Shown piece after piece: positions 10,413 through 22,689 of a stretch of DNA of 64,000 nucleotides. The DNA comes from Symbiodinium sp. CCMP2592 (lineage: Eukaryota; Sar; Dinophyceae; Suessiales; Symbiodiniaceae): contig CAJNDT010000316.1 of NCBI GenBank assembly GCA_905221615.1, positions 62,001-126,000 of the forward strand. The letters are read 5' to 3'. The notes beneath the pieces are model-generated. The model saw only the letters and a list, made by a program, of their open reading frames with translations. It was not told where the DNA came from and ran no database searches. A program made the translations under genes and the position numbers. Every line of letters begins with the position of its first letter. The first letter of the stretch is position 1.

Positions 10413-13036
10413 ATGCATGTCGAAATGCTGGCAGCCCAGGCATTGTCCCAGTGCCGCACAGTCCGCGACCTCTCTGAAGTGGCCATGCAGTACGGACATG
10501 GGCCCTGGGGCATGCGCTTTTTGCATCTCCCGGAGCTGGCAGAAACTCCTGTCCCGCAGATTCTATTCCAGACCTACGTGCACGACGAAAAGCCCGAGCC
10601 TGCGCAAGTTGCGGCCAAGATGTTCGCGGGCTTTACCCGCGAATTCTGCGATGACGGAGTTCTCGGTGCCACCCTGGTGAAACTTGCAGGGAAATATGGC
10701 TCCAATCTGCTGGACCGCCTCAATCAGCCAGCTCATCGGGCTGACGTTTTCCGCTACGTTTACCATTATCAGCGCGGAGGCCTATATGTGGATATCAAAT
10801 GTGGCTTTGTGGTACCTTGGGAGCAGGTACTGCAACTCATGGCAGCAGATTGGAGCACAGCTCATTCACAAAGGGCAGGCGAAGTGGGTCACAGACCCTC
10901 CCCACCTAGCCAACTTCCACAGGAGTTCATGGTCATGGCCATAGGAGTCAAAGCAGACCATATTTTTCAGGGCATCATCTATGGCAAGCCCCGCCATCCT
11001 CTGATGAGGGAAGCCATACAGCACGCTTTCAGCCGTCAGGTCCTGACGGCAAAGGCCAATCTGGATTACATGACCTTCTGCAAGTTTCTCTGGCAGATCT
11101 TGGGCCGGGATTTTGGCCATACCCCACAACCCGGCTGGAACGTCTCCGGCAAGTTCGGCCCTGTCTACTTGCTGCAGGAGTGCTGGGACAGGCGCGTGAA
11201 GAACAAGACCTATGACAATGATGGCCATTTCTTCGTGTCAGCCAATCGCACCACGATCGCCTACACCAGATGCTGGAAGTGGCAGAAGGGATTCCAGGGA
11301 GATCCCACCACAAAGGAGCGAACGGATCGGATGCTGCAAAGTCAAGTTCCAGATATTTCTCTGGAAATCCAGGTTGACACTAGGCCCATAGAGCACAGCT
11401 CCACCCAGCCGCCTAGGTCACAGACCACGGCTAAGGCCACAGCGGCTCCTCCTCCTCCTACACAGGAGGAAATCGAAACGTATGTGGCGGACAGCACCCA
11501 GAACAACTCCTTTGCGGAGATTATGGCCACCGTCCGCGACACCCACTACTATAATCAAGACCTTACGGAGCAGGATGTGCTGGAACTCATCCCTCGAGGA
11601 CTAGGCCAAATGGAGGTCTCCGGAGCAATGTGGTTATGTTGCCTCCACTGTCGAAAGCACAACCGCAATGTTCAGTTCAGCACTGGCCACGGCATCAAGA
11701 ACCATTTTGTCACGCAGAAGCATGACCCTGTGTCACAGCCTGCTGCACAAGGAGCTCGGGCGGCCACTGCCTCTGCGCCCTGCCCACCTCCACCTCCCAA
11801 GCCCGTGCCACCACAGGAGATCCCTCTCCCTCCCAGCCGTACCCGCACCAAAGGGATAGACAAAGCCGCCGGCTTTGAACCTCCGCCTTCCCCTCCCTGC
11901 CCCTTTACCTCCACAGCGGCAGAGAAAGCGGCTTTCCAGGAGAGCCAGGCGAAGTCACAGGTGGTGACCCCCGTCCTTCCGGCTAAGGCCCCACCAGGCA
12001 CGGCGACTGTCACCAGCCCCGCCAGCTCCTCTTTGCCTACGGCGCCGGCTCCCCCTCCAGCTATCCCAGCTTCCCCGGTTCCCCCTCATCCCCCAAGGCA
12101 GTTTCCCCACCTCACGAGCAGTCCGCCTCCCAGCGTAATCTCACGCCTCCCCCCTCCTCCCGCCCCCCGTCAGCTTACGAGCCCCCGGCAAAGAATGCTC
12201 AGCCAGTTGGCTATGTTCCACAACCCGCTCCCCAAACGGTTGTCAAATATACCAGGTTGGAGCTCGCTCTTCTGCTGAGCTCCCCATCTCACCAGGACTG
12301 GATTCGAGCACTGGCTTCCATCAATATTCTGGTGGCCCCAGTTATTCTTGGAGGTCTTACCAACCAGGAGCAGCAGAACCTCTGGTCCACACGGGTGGCG
12401 GCTCTCAGCCAGGTGCCTCCGCTTTTCTCAGCCATCAAGTTGGTAAAGACTCAGTCCGGCCTCACCTGGGATACCGCCATGTCTGTGCGCAGAGTCCTTA
12501 CCAATGACGGACGGGTCACCATTGCCACAGGCTCCGGAGAAGCCTATCAGGAACTGGACGCCCCCACTAAGGTGCATGGTCTAATCCATGCATGCTTCAA
12601 CAGGATGTGGGATGAGAAAGAGTTCCAACGCCACTTCCCCACGCGGGTCGAGTTCAACATGATTGCCACTTCCATGATGACGGTCTATAACAAAGCGGCA
12701 AAATCAGCTGGACTCCCAGCCAGGATGTTCAAGCTCAAACCCATGAAAGATGCTCACTCCATCATGAAGATGCGGATTCAGCATGACAAGGGGTTTGAAG
12801 AGGACAAGCGCATGGCTCGACTGGCTGCGGCTGCCGCACCCAACAAGCGCCCGCAGGTGCGGGAGGCTGACACTGAGGGTAAACGCCAACGCGATGCCCC
12901 CTCGTCCTCCTCCTCGAGCCAATGGGCAAGACCGGCACGCCCACCTCAAGAGGAAGATTGGGACTGGTGGCGACAATGGTCCTGGCACGGGTACTACCAG
13001 TCTTCACAGCAGTGGCCGCAAGGTCACAATCAGTGA
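10413..13036 (+). CDS. GT32-like glycosyltransferase with zinc-finger-like motif and Pro-rich region; frame-shifted
   Basis: The first frame runs 10413-12278 (621 codons). Residues about 30-310 resemble the DXD-type glycosyltransferases of the OCH1/GT32 group: LFQTYVHDE at 51-59, then D111 with R114 and GGLYVDIK at 122-129. The usual DXD is here D127-I-K129, so the metal site is not canonical. Near residues 415-445 a C-x2-C ... H ... H arrangement (CLHC ... HFVTQKH) suggests a zinc finger. Residues about 445-610 are Pro-rich. The second frame (to 13036) begins upstream of 12257; across 12000-12240 its translation (PVGYVPQPAPQTVVKYTRLE) looks more natural than the first frame, so one gene with a single-base shift near 12000-12100 is likely. 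The last part is charged, with KRQR, a Ser run and a W/Q-rich tail. No introns over 2.6 kb is unusual here and suggests a retrocopy or element-borne gene. Any activity is inferred. Confidence 0.6.
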
Positions 13037-13544
13037 ATTCAGGGCAATGTCACAGACTCCTCAAATCCCGTATGGCACAGCCTCTGGGAATTCGGTGCTC
13101 TTCCGACGCTCTTGCAAATCTCTTCGGGAGCTGTAGTGCAGAGCGCTAGCCACGGCAAAATACAGGATTCTGCACTTCGCCTGAGCCGATAAGGTCAGTC
13201 AGCTGTCAGCTGTTCGACTCACTCAGCTCTGCAGGTACGCACATGTGACCCTTACGGCCTTCTGTCTCCAGCATGAGTAATCCGTGTGGGACGCCACAAG
13301 ACGGATACTCAAGGCGCCTGGCTTCGCCCGAAGTACGACCTAATTGCTGAGACAGGTGCACAGACGGACGCGTCTGCTCACAACAAGGTGGCGGAGGAGG
13401 AAGCCATAGACGCAACTTTAGTTAACTGAGTAGTCTGAGAGGAATATGAGCGATGAATGCTAGCAGGTAACCAGTTTCACGAGTGCACGGGACCAAAGGC
13501 GCCCGCAAAGCGCAGAGCACGCTCGCGCAGCGTTCAATTGAAAA

Positions 13545-13636
<92 letters not shown>

Positions 13637-13640
13637 CTAG
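13545..13640. repeat. (TAG)n microsatellite
   Basis: About 30 pure GTA/TAG units on the plus strand. Confidence 0.95.
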
Positions 13641-14300
13641 TTATAGCAGTCGTGGCAGCAGGTGTAGGTAAAATGGTAACACTAAATCACTAATCCTCCT
13701 CCTCCGCTTGCTCCTGCTGCGACTACTACTCGGACAAATGCAAGGCACCAGGGTGACAGCTGCTGGTACTTGCTGCTACCGGGCATCGATTCCTACCGCG
13801 ATCGATCACCGCCATGGAGCTATAAATAGTTTGCCGCATGAACCATGAGCTCCGAAGCAAACTTCTAGTGATGCTGGCTCCAAGCGAGCAGTGTGGATGT
13901 TCACGAGAATGTTCCTGCCCCCTTGCCGCATGAACCTGCATCTCCAGCTGCTGACACCACACCCGTGAAGCTACAAGTGCCTCTCGCCCTTGCAACTGCT
14001 ATGAGCCACCATGTAACTCTCTAACCATCAAGGCCCCGCCCCCAACCGCAATGTAGAAGCAACCCAAACTGAACCCAATAGCCGTTTCAAACTGCCCATA
14101 TGCCACTCGCCCTCTCGAAGCCTACAGAACCCCATTCCACATAATGTAGTACAGATAATATACTACAACATAGTATTCGTCTTTGAAGCCACCAAGTCGC
14201 AATGAGGCGGCCGTTCACCTCGCGGGCTTCGAGCCTGGAGCCCTGGAAGCGTCTTTTCAAGATCGCAGGCTTCGATCTGAGTCTTTCTTGCAGGAACTGT
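13641..14300. other. No gene supported
   Basis: A minus-strand frame at 13995-13726 (containing QLEMQVHAARG) is open but has no recognised motif. Nothing else supportable. Confidence 0.25.
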
Positions 14301-14304
14301 ATGT

Positions 14305-14322
14305 GCATGTGTGTGTATATAC

Positions 14323-14363
<41 letters not shown>

Positions 14364-14629
14364 CATACATAGGTGTATATACATATGTGGAGGCCTGAGT
14401 ATGTATTTATGTGTGTATGTATGCATACATGTATGCATGTATACATGACCTGTCCGTCCCTATCTGTCTGCCTGGTTGTCGATCTGTTCGTCTATTTGCA
14501 CTGCCTCTCTATCTATGTTGCGCATCCATCCATGCATCCATCCGTCTGTCTACGCATGTACATACATACATGTATGTATATATACAAACTATATAAAGTA
14601 TATGAACATATAATATGTGTATACTTGTG

Positions 14630-14675
<46 letters not shown>
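14305..14675. repeat. (TA)n, TGTA-rich and (CA)n microsatellites
   Basis: TA tracts at 14320-14360, TGTATG-rich sequence to about 14620 and a pure (CA)n run at 14635-14672. The long open frames here come from TA and CA reading. Confidence 0.85.
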
Positions 14676-14676
<1 letters not shown>

Positions 14677-14849
14677 AGGGCTTAGTCCAGGAGCCGGCTG
14701 TCCGGGCCAAACAAGGACTACCTGCGTCCTACTACGCTTCAAGGCCCAAATTGAAACAAAAACTAAACCCTCAAACCCCTAGAGCCCCAATCCCTGAATC
14801 CCTTAAAGCCCCAAATCCCTAGTCCTTCAAACCCTTGGGCCTTGGGGAC

Positions 14850-17492
14850 CTTCAGGTAAGGCCCCTGGTCGGCGAGGTCCTCGGCAATCGACAGCCGAGG
14901 CCAGAAAGACTCCTCGTAGACTTGGTGCACCACCTGAGGGGCCCTACTTCTCTTGTCCAGACAGAAGATTGCGCACGTTTACATGTGCGCAAAAGGTATT
15001 CGGCCGCTCTGGGGGACAAGCTGGAGGGATGTCGGGGGGAGGCTGCAACCAGCTAGACGCCTTTTCTCTCTGGGAAATGCTAACCCAGGCTTGGCGCGAA
15101 GCGCCCATTCGCTGCTCATGGAAATTGGGGCTTGGGTCTCAGGGCTTGCAAGGTCAGGGCTTGGAAGTTTAGAGTTTTGGGTTGCGGACAGGATTGGCCT
15201 TGAGCCTTCGTGCATTCGGGCACGGCCTCACTCAAAGCGCAGAGGCTTGTCTAAAACCTACTCTAGAGAGGGCCCCAACATGTGCAGCACCCCACTCACA
15301 CGGACAGGACACCACTGCGAGTGAGCCCACGACGGTGAGGACGCAAAGGCAAGTCCTTCACAGCGGCGGACGTGCGAATACTGTTAAAGAGGCATTTAAG
15401 TCAAGCGCTGCACCGGGCTGGGAGTTTGCCTCGGGCGAGATATCTCTGCACATTTAAGATCTTAGTAGATCACACCACGCAGGGTCATTTCACAGCATAA
15501 AGCATACGTATGTACAACTAAAATTGAATATACATAGACGTATCGCACGACATCATCTCAACAAATTCCTGCTCTATCCGTGAGGCCATCATACAGCAAC
15601 AGCGGAGGCACTGCCACATCATATCTGATGACATTAAAAGACCGCATTCGTCGCATCATTGAATGCCAAGCCAAACCCTCAAGGTCCTCTTCAGCCTTGC
15701 CCCCCGGGGCGGCCGGGAGCTGGTGGGCGCTTTCTCTGGGAGCCGGGGGACGGCTCTCGTCTCCCAGCCCTGGGGCAAATAGCTCGGGTGCTGCTCCAGG
15801 AAGCCTTGAACCTGCAATTTGCAGTCATGAAGGGGCAGTGTGTGCGAGAAAAGCACGGCGCGCTATGCTGGTAACTCCCATCTTTTGACCCTCATCGCCT
15901 CCCTTCGGATTCCCCAGTTCGTGTACACCGTCCGCTGCTGCAGCACGGTGTTGGTCAAGGGGTCCCGCGGCGGCACGCAGGTCTCCCAGTACTGCTCCAG
16001 CGCATGACGCTCGTAGGTGTTGCCACTCTCAGGAACGAAGACCGGGTCGCGGTACCTGGGGAATCTCACAGCTTCGATGCCCATGTCGACTCTAGGCTCT
16101 ACATAACTATACAGCATGAGTTCTTACTTTCCATCGTCACCCAGGGGCATCGTCTGTGTGATCGGGCAAACCAGCACGGAAGGTTCAACGATCTCAGGCT
16201 TGGTCGGCCAAGCCTTTCCTATCGGTTCAGGCACTTCGTCTCGAACATCGCTTCCCATGGCTGAGGCGGGTGGGCCGCGGCAGCACTAACGGCTTAGGGA
16301 TTCCGACAGGCTGGGGTTCTTGTGGAGGGTGTCTGCCAAATGATGGACTGATCTGCGAAAAAGAACTGTCTCTCGGCACGCATTGGCATCTGCTGGACTT
16401 AGGTTTGTTTGGTGATATGTTCGTCTCGGTTGAGCCACAACGCTGACATCTCTGGGTTACACTGTGACCTGTCAGCTCGCACTCCTTGGCAACACCTGCA
16501 AAGCCTGCCGTTCTACTCGGGAATGGCTCCTCCATCGAGGCAGCCGGAAAGAATTAACCAGAGTTTGCACCATGTGCCTCAAGTTTGATTCCGACAAGAC
16601 CCAAGCATTCCCTCCCACCTACAAACTCTCCACATCCGCTCTGGGAGCATGGCACGCAGCACGTTCACCTCCTGCTCCATGGTGCGGTATGCTGGAGTCT
16701 CCTGCACTTGTATCTTCGCTGTGGACAGCGAAGCAGGTTCGCAAAGGCACCGTGGGGACTGAGAAGGGAGTTGTTTCTGTGCACATCGGCAGATGAATCT
16801 GCTCTGCTAGTGTGCATCGGCAAAGGCAGTTGCAGCGTCCAATGCAGGAGCTCGGGTCTACAGCTCCGCAAATTGGCCTTGCTCGCTGTGTCAGAACACA
16901 TGCTCTTTTTCGATCTCCATGCGTTGAAGCTTGTGTCCGGGGGGTAGGCTGGAGGATTTGTGGACAGAGAGATTTGTGCTTGAGTTGCGTCATACATGCG
17001 TGCGAGGCGAAAACTGAAGAGACCGCCTGCACCTAAGTACGCGTTTGTGAAACAGCTGCAAGCACGCTGTTTGTTCTCCGACTTGGACACGGCTGCCTTG
17101 GAGGCAAGGGCTTGGAAGTGTGTGCGGGCTTCCCGCCCGAACCTCCCAACTTTTTGCAACATGAGATCATATCAGCATGCGATATCCGCACACTGCTTCG
17201 CATCGAAGATCAGCAGCAATAGCAGCAGCAGCAGCAGTGGCAGGAAGTAGCAGTAATCGTAGTAGCAGCAGTAGTACTAGTAGTCTTCGTCGTCGCGGTG
17301 GTAGCAGGAGCAGCAATAGCAGCAGGGGAGAAGCCGTGCAATTACAGCCAACGACAGTGACCCCGCCTTGACATTCGCGGCTTCTTCTGCCTCTATACAT
17401 ATCCTGAGTGCAGGAACAGCATGAACCTTGACACATGCCCTAGCAGCCCTAGCACAGCTTGGCGTTTCAGATCGCCATATTTCCCTCTCCTC
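14850..17492 (-). CDS. U-box domain protein (probable E3 ubiquitin ligase), multi-exon
   Basis: Exon 16055..15899 holds a U-box: YRDPVFVPESGNTYERHALE, then a DPLTNTVL stretch and a TNWGIRRE end. U-boxes are RING-like folds without zinc ligands that bind E2 enzymes, so an E3 ligase role is likely. Acceptor CCAG-G, donor GC. Exon 15811.. joins in phase and continues VQGFLEQHPSYLPQGWETRA, the helix that follows the U-box; its 3' end is uncertain (15745-15656). Other minus-strand exons in the same order may belong to this gene: 17492..17427 (EEREIWRSETPS), 17142..17066 (FGREARTHFQALASKAAVSK), 16701..16627 (ETPAYRTMEQEVNVLRAMLP) and 14933..14850 (VVHQVYEESFWPRLSIAEDL). The U-box and its following exon are well supported. 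The outer exons are assigned by position only, and 16627 does not join the U-box exon in phase, so an exon is missing. Confidence 0.6.
15656..15811 (-). CDS. U-box gene, exon after the U-box
   Basis: Begins after TTGCAG with GTT CAA GGC. It joins the GC-donor end of the U-box exon in phase 0, giving IRRE-VQGFLEQHPSY. The pattern hp-x-Y-x-P-x-GW-x-x-R follows U-boxes in related algal proteins (recalled, not searched). The frame stays open to a TGA at 15656, but an internal donor is possible. Confidence 0.5.
   Translation of the reverse strand, partial: VQGFLEQHPSYLPQGWETRAVPRLPEKAPTSSRPPRGARLKRTLRVWLGIQ
17175..17345. repeat. AGC/AGT triplet repeats
   Basis: Interrupted AGC, GTA and CGT triplets at 17210-17325, probably intronic in the U-box gene. 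Confidence 0.7.
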
Positions 17493-17639
17493 CTGAGGCG
17501 CTCTACCCGGTTCTTTTTTTTCTCGTTCTTTCTGCTGGGCGCTCCTCTCCCACACTCACCTGTATTTCAGTCTCTTTGTGTCGATGTCTCTCTGTTAACT
17601 AAATACACCTTTGCCTACCAATGTATGTGTAGGACATGT

Positions 17640-17870
17640 GTATATATATATATATACATATGTCTGCGCATGCATGTATGTGTATATGCAGATAGTTATT
17701 CATATATATATATATACATATATATATATACATGTATGTCTGCGCATGCATGTATGTGTATATGCAGATAGTTATTCATATATATATATATATATGTACA
17801 TACATACATACATACATACATACATCGATACATATGTACATCGGTACATACATACACGTACACAAAGACA
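17640..17870. repeat. TA/TGTA microsatellites with a duplicated segment
   Basis: The segment beginning GTCTGCGCATGCATGTATGT occurs at about 17661 and again at about 17737, each followed by TGCAGATAGTTATTCATATA. This is a direct duplication of about 50-60 bases inside TA repeats, followed by a (CATA)n run to about 17825. Confidence 0.75.
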
Positions 17871-18579
17871 GACAGAAAGACAAAGAGTAGATGTGCTCGT
17901 GCACGCCAGCATCTAGGCCGTTCAACATACGGGTCAATGCATGCATGTGTGGACATGTACCTGCACCTCCCATCTAGTCGTATAAGGAATCAACCTGAAT
18001 CAACCTGCTACGTGCGTATGCACTTGATACTACATGCAAGTGCACTTATACACAAACTTGTATATAGGTATGCTCTATATATATATATATATGCATGTAT
18101 GTCAATGTACGTATTTGTGAACTCATGTTAATTTACTTTCACCACCTACACGCATCAACACCTGTCCGCTGCACGCGGCAAACGTGAAGCAAGTTACAGC
18201 CGGAGATGCAACTCGAATTGTCTGACATCGCCATCTCCCATGTTGACACCATGTCAGAGGCGCCCTGAAGCCTGTACGATGAATCATGAAGCTAGCCTGG
18301 AACCCCGAACCTGATCTCTGACTGCAGCAAAGACCCCCGACAAATGACATCATGTAGCCAAATGTTATCAACTGTCTTGCATGCTTCCTTGCTTAGAGCC
18401 CTTTCAACTTAACTTTGATGTTGCTTTCAGTCATTATCAGCCAAGCATCTCCATGACCTTGACGGCATAGGCTTCCTGTGTTGGATTGGTGGATAGATAG
18501 AGATAGATACGTAGATAGCTCGCCAGGCAGATTAGATAGGTAAACAGATAGATGTAACAAATCAGTACATTCGAGCTAC

Positions 18580-18707
18580 CTTCTTGCATTGATCGAAGGG
18601 TTCCGGGCAGCGGGTCGCAGGGACTGCATCCAGACGACGGCTTGAGGCCGAGGAGGGAGGACAGAGAAACAGTTTCGACGAGCATCATACTCGACATCGA
18701 TCTCCAT
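18580..18707 (-). CDS. Possible first exon, unknown
   Basis: Starting at ATG 18707 the minus strand reads MEIDVEYDARRNCFSVLPPR and stays open for 42 codons to a GTAGCT donor. A second frame (MSSMMLVETVSLSSLLGLKP) is equally open over the same bases, so the true frame is undecided. No family. Confidence 0.3.
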
Positions 18708-20340
18708 GCTCAGGGCTCTCATAACACATCACTTAGGTTGAGTTCGCGGCCCCGGTAGAGGGCAGCACGGCTCGATGCACCTGTCAAGGCACAGACGATA
18801 AGAGCTGTCTAAGTCTGCCTGTCTCTGACAGCGACTAGGCAGAGAGGGGGCGGCGGACTTGGGACTCGGGTTTGCTACGGATAGGGTTTTGGTGTGTCTG
18901 TCTTCATGGACGCGGCATGGGTGTACGAGTCTCGACTTCCTCAGTCGAAAAAGTCTGGCAAGCGGGCGGGGCTGAGATATATCCATGATCTGTCTGGAGA
19001 TCTGTGATCTCTTCACTGGGCACTGCTGGACAAGCGAGTCGTTCTGGTGCCAACCTGGTGTCTGAAAACCTGAACCGCTGTGCAAACTAAGTAACTCTGG
19101 GAACGAACATGAAATAAGAGAAGCCACGCTAATTAGGACACGCTCGAGTGCGACACCTGTCAGCTCATGGGTACACCTCGAAGGCCCCAAGATCTCCCTG
19201 ATTCGACCCACAGCTTCGCGGCAAAAGGAATGAGGTGCCTTTTTTTCGGGGGGCTCCGATCAGTCACGAAATTTATGTAGGTGTTATGCTAGGATCCCTT
19301 CTTAGTCCCCGAAACTCCGACCGGAAGATCCAAGACTTGCAAGCTTGAGCTGTTCGCTTTGTCCCGCCGCTCGGAAGCTCCAAGCTCTTTCATGCGAGGC
19401 GCTCTTGTGACGCCTCCCCCTGAAACCCTGAACCCGAAGCCCTGGTTTAGGGCCTGGAGTATGAAGATTCCGGGTAGATGGAATGAGGAGAAAATCTTCC
19501 TCTCCCACAACGGGTCCGGAAAACTACAGTCCAATAGCGGCCATTGCACGATTTGGACGAGGCCGGCACGGCTCGACATGTGAAGCCGGGCCTTTCCGAT
19601 CTCTGCATGACGGTCTTGTGTGCGGCTACTTTGGCCGACACCCGCTGCGCCTCCCAGAAACCCAAGCGTCCTGAGGCAAAGGTTTATACAGCTCCAATAC
19701 TGTGACAGACTGTACACGCAGTGTAGATCTTCGTGACAGCACACATGTGTATGCACATGCTGTCCACACATCCATGCATGCTTGTATGCGTACGTACGTT
19801 TGCAGCTACATCTACATTGACCAGCATTGACCCTGATATCCCAAACCCAATAGGTTCAAGTCCGACTCGCGCACTGTTCCCGGTGCAACGTACATCTTTC
19901 CTTGTCATGTGCCCCTCATTGAGGTGCCTAGCTCCTTTCTGCCCGTCTTCTACAGTTGTCCCCCATGAGGTCGTCGTGCCGTGTGGGCATATGATAACGT
20001 ACATGGTTCATATGATCTGACTGAATCTGACTCAGTCTAACTGAGTCAGTGTCAAACTGAGACAACCTGACAGGCTCAGGGTGTGGGTTAAAGTGGCCGA
20101 CCTCTGCAAGATTACAGATGTTCGCAACGCCACGCGTGAAAATCCGTGCAGTAGCATCGTAAAGCTTCAGGACAGGAACCCAAAAGCCTTGCAAGCTCTC
20201 AAAGCCTTCGGGAGTCCTCAGCCCAAGGCAGCAGCAGGGACGATGGGATTGACACGATTCTTCCTGAGACAGCTGATAATGTTCAGAAGCAATGGCTTGA
20301 ATATGTTGGGCGTGACATGATAATCATGATTCTGAGTCAC
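18708..20340. other. No gene recognised
   Basis: Minus frames at 19211-18729 and 19771-19289 are long (160 codons each) but show no motif, domain or splice structure. A plus frame at 20081-20320 (containing NPKALQALKAFGSPQPKAAA) could be an exon. None is supported enough to call. Confidence 0.3.
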
Positions 20341-20395
20341 CCAGATCGACCAACAGTTGACTGCCCATCTCGCGGTCAAGGGAAACCCAGAAAAC
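20341..20395 (-). CDS. Unidentified exon
   Basis: After ACGCAG the minus strand reads VFWVSLDREMGSQLLVDL and ends before GTGACT (phase 1). Natural codon use, no family. Confidence 0.35.
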
Positions 20396-20674
20396 CTGCG
20401 TATCCAGCCCCTGGATTCCCGAACGGCCTCTTGACATGAGGGGCATCCCAACACCAAAAGCACTATCAGCTAAGGCTCTATGCAAGCCTGAAGCCCCCGA
20501 AGCATTACCCCACAACAGAGCCAAACCACCGGCGTCGTGACGTGCCACAGCATCGCGGTCTCGGCACCTGAAATTTGCACGAAAGATTGCCATCCTCGCT
20601 ATCATCATCACAATCACTGACGGCAGCATCACAAGCACCGACAGCACCACCACATGACCGTCAACACCAACATC

Positions 20675-20688
20675 ATCATCAACATCGA

Positions 20689-20723
<35 letters not shown>

Positions 20724-20765
20724 CCATCGTTATCGCCAACATCATCATCATCATCATCACCACCT
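20675..20765. repeat. (ATC)n microsatellite
   Basis: Runs of CATCAT with CAACAT interruptions. Confidence 0.9.
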
Positions 20766-20989
20766 CATCACCATTCTCGTCCTCGCCGTCACCATCACCA
20801 TGAGCATCACCATTAAGCAACATCGATGCAATCATTTCACGTCTCAGAACAAGCGGCAGACTTTGGATTACCAACGGTAGCTCTGACCTGAGTCTGCGCT
20901 CTAAACCTGGGTTCCACCTCACTTTTGGGTTCTGCTTCAGCATTGGGGAGCCACGAGGCGCATCGCAAAAGTTGAATCAGCACCTCATT

Positions 20990-21600
20990 ATTTCGGGGAA
21001 TGGTTTGGGCCGACCAGAATGTGTATCCACATGGATTGTGGAGGCTAAGACATAACCTAAATCAGTTCCCTTTGTACATGTTGGACACCCACGTAATCTG
21101 TTCGCGGTTTCAGGATCCTTGGATTGCACTCGTCGCAGATAAGAACTCGGAGAGACTGACACAGCCCGCTTGAGATCGGTAAGACAGGAGCTGCCCAAAA
21201 AACATGATAGAAGGCATTGTACGAAGAAGTTTTATCAGCATGTCAAGTGCAGTGCCCAGTTCATTACAGATTGTACAGATCATGTTGGACCGGTGTGCCA
21301 ATGGTATTACTGAGATTCCTCATGCTGCTGTAGCTAAGGCAATAGCCGGTGGAAAACGTTGATTACTCACGCAAAAACTCGCGTTTGTGCAGTCGCAGAA
21401 CCAGGGCTGATACAAGCGACGTCACCCAGACTATCGGCAACGGCTCGAGCACTGGTTGTGTATGCGCACGGATGCAGGCAATACATCCAGTGTGCACCAC
21501 GTAGAGACGATGGGAATGCGAGTCACTCAGTCCATTTGGTCGCAACATCTACTCGGATAACGCACATAGTCGGACTGAAGGAATGACACAAGAAGAAGCA
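20990..21600. other. No gene recognised
   Basis: No exon or repeat that I can support. Confidence 0.3.
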
Positions 21601-21604
21601 AACT

Positions 21605-22072
21605 ATGCCAGCTAGTACTAATGACAGACTGGCACATTGCCATACCGTGCTACAGCATCTGGTGAAAAGGCATCTATGTAATTATGTACCCAAGTATTGC
21701 AACTGTCGCAAGGTACATCAGCACGAGTTAGATGTCGAAAGTTTGATAACATGTATTGTGGACCAGCCGCGTAGATGCAACATTCCATCCATGTACCACA
21801 ACGTACAAGTAAAGTGTAGTACGACGCATGCCCGCAGAAGCATGTCTTTGCGGAAAGAAGCGCAGGCCGCGTCGAAACAGCGGTGGCGGCATGTTCGGCT
21901 CGGTCCTGACATCGAAGCGCGAAAACACAGCCACAAGCCATTCGAGATACCTTGTCAAGTTCTACTATCCATGCAGTGTTGTGTCAAGTGTGGCCACAGC
22001 ACTGCTGCTAAGACTCCGGGTGCTCTCATGAGAGTTGTTGCTGGTGAGGTGCTTCCAATCATGCTGCTATAA
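21605..22072 (+). CDS. Hypothetical ORF, Cys/His-rich
   Basis: A 155-codon frame in sequence less GC-rich than the exons elsewhere. It contains CNCRKVHQHELDVE and CCVKCGHSTAAKTPG, i.e. scattered Cys/His pairs, but no recognised zinc-binding domain. The minus strand is open over much of the same stretch. It may be a relic of a mobile element or a chance frame. Confidence 0.25.
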   Translation: MPASTNDRLAHCHTVLQHLVKRHLCNYVPKYCNCRKVHQHELDVESLITCIVDQPRRCNIPSMYHNVQVKCSTTHARRSMSLRKEAQAASKQRWRHVRLGPDIEARKHSHKPFEIPCQVLLSMQCCVKCGHSTAAKTPGALMRVVAGEVLPIMLL

Positions 22073-22689
22073 CTACATACATATACTCCTTCTCCTCTTG
22101 CTATGTACCAGCTTGGCCTGTTCCGTCGATTGCGAGCACAACAGCTGCAGTGAGGAGTGTGGCTCCGTCAGTGTATAAGGATGCTGATGATGCTGATGCT
22201 AATACCGATGCTGATGCTGCTGAGATAGATGGTATCTACTTGCATGCCTGCCATTATCAGCCTTGTTGCTGAATGTTTACGTTGATGGCTTACGATTCTT
22301 GTCGCTACTGCACCCCACTACGACCATTGCGGCTTCATGATCCCATCACAATTGTCAGATTCAAGGGTCCTAGTCATGCTATCGCTCCAGGTACTGTTCT
22401 CATCCTCATTCATTGCTGGCTGTTCTTCCTCCGCCAGATACTTCTCTGATTTCACCTCTGAGAACCATGCCATGACTTTTGCTGATCATGGTATCACTAC
22501 GTTGAAACCGACGTCGTCTGGTACTGCTAATGCCTCTGCTGCCAGCACGGGCTGCTACCAGTGGGCCGTTTGAGAAAAGCAGGCAGTACCCAATACGACG
22601 ATGGTTATCACATGTCAACGATATCACGACTTTGATTAAGTAGCACTGGCAACCCCAGAACCCAGAGGCTTTGCCGGCCGAATGGCATC

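Noticed and set aside
9684..10680. Poly-Leu, poly-Val, poly-Ser and poly-Tyr frames over triplet arrays
   Set aside because: Low-complexity readings of AGT/AGC repeats in several frames on both strands. No sign of coding.
12200..12280. Programmed -1 frameshift between the two frames of the glycosyltransferase gene
   Set aside because: No X-XXY-YYZ heptamer in the right phase (CCCCAAA does not fit), and the better reading starts far upstream of the overlap.
14373..14822. 149-codon frame
   Set aside because: Produced by TGTATA- and (CA)n-rich sequence; no motif.
16464..16580. C-x2-C ... C-x2-C on the plus strand (TCKACR ... VCTMCLKF)
   Set aside because: Could be a zinc ribbon, but spacing is unusual, no neighbouring plus-strand exon was found, and it lies within the minus-strand U-box locus.
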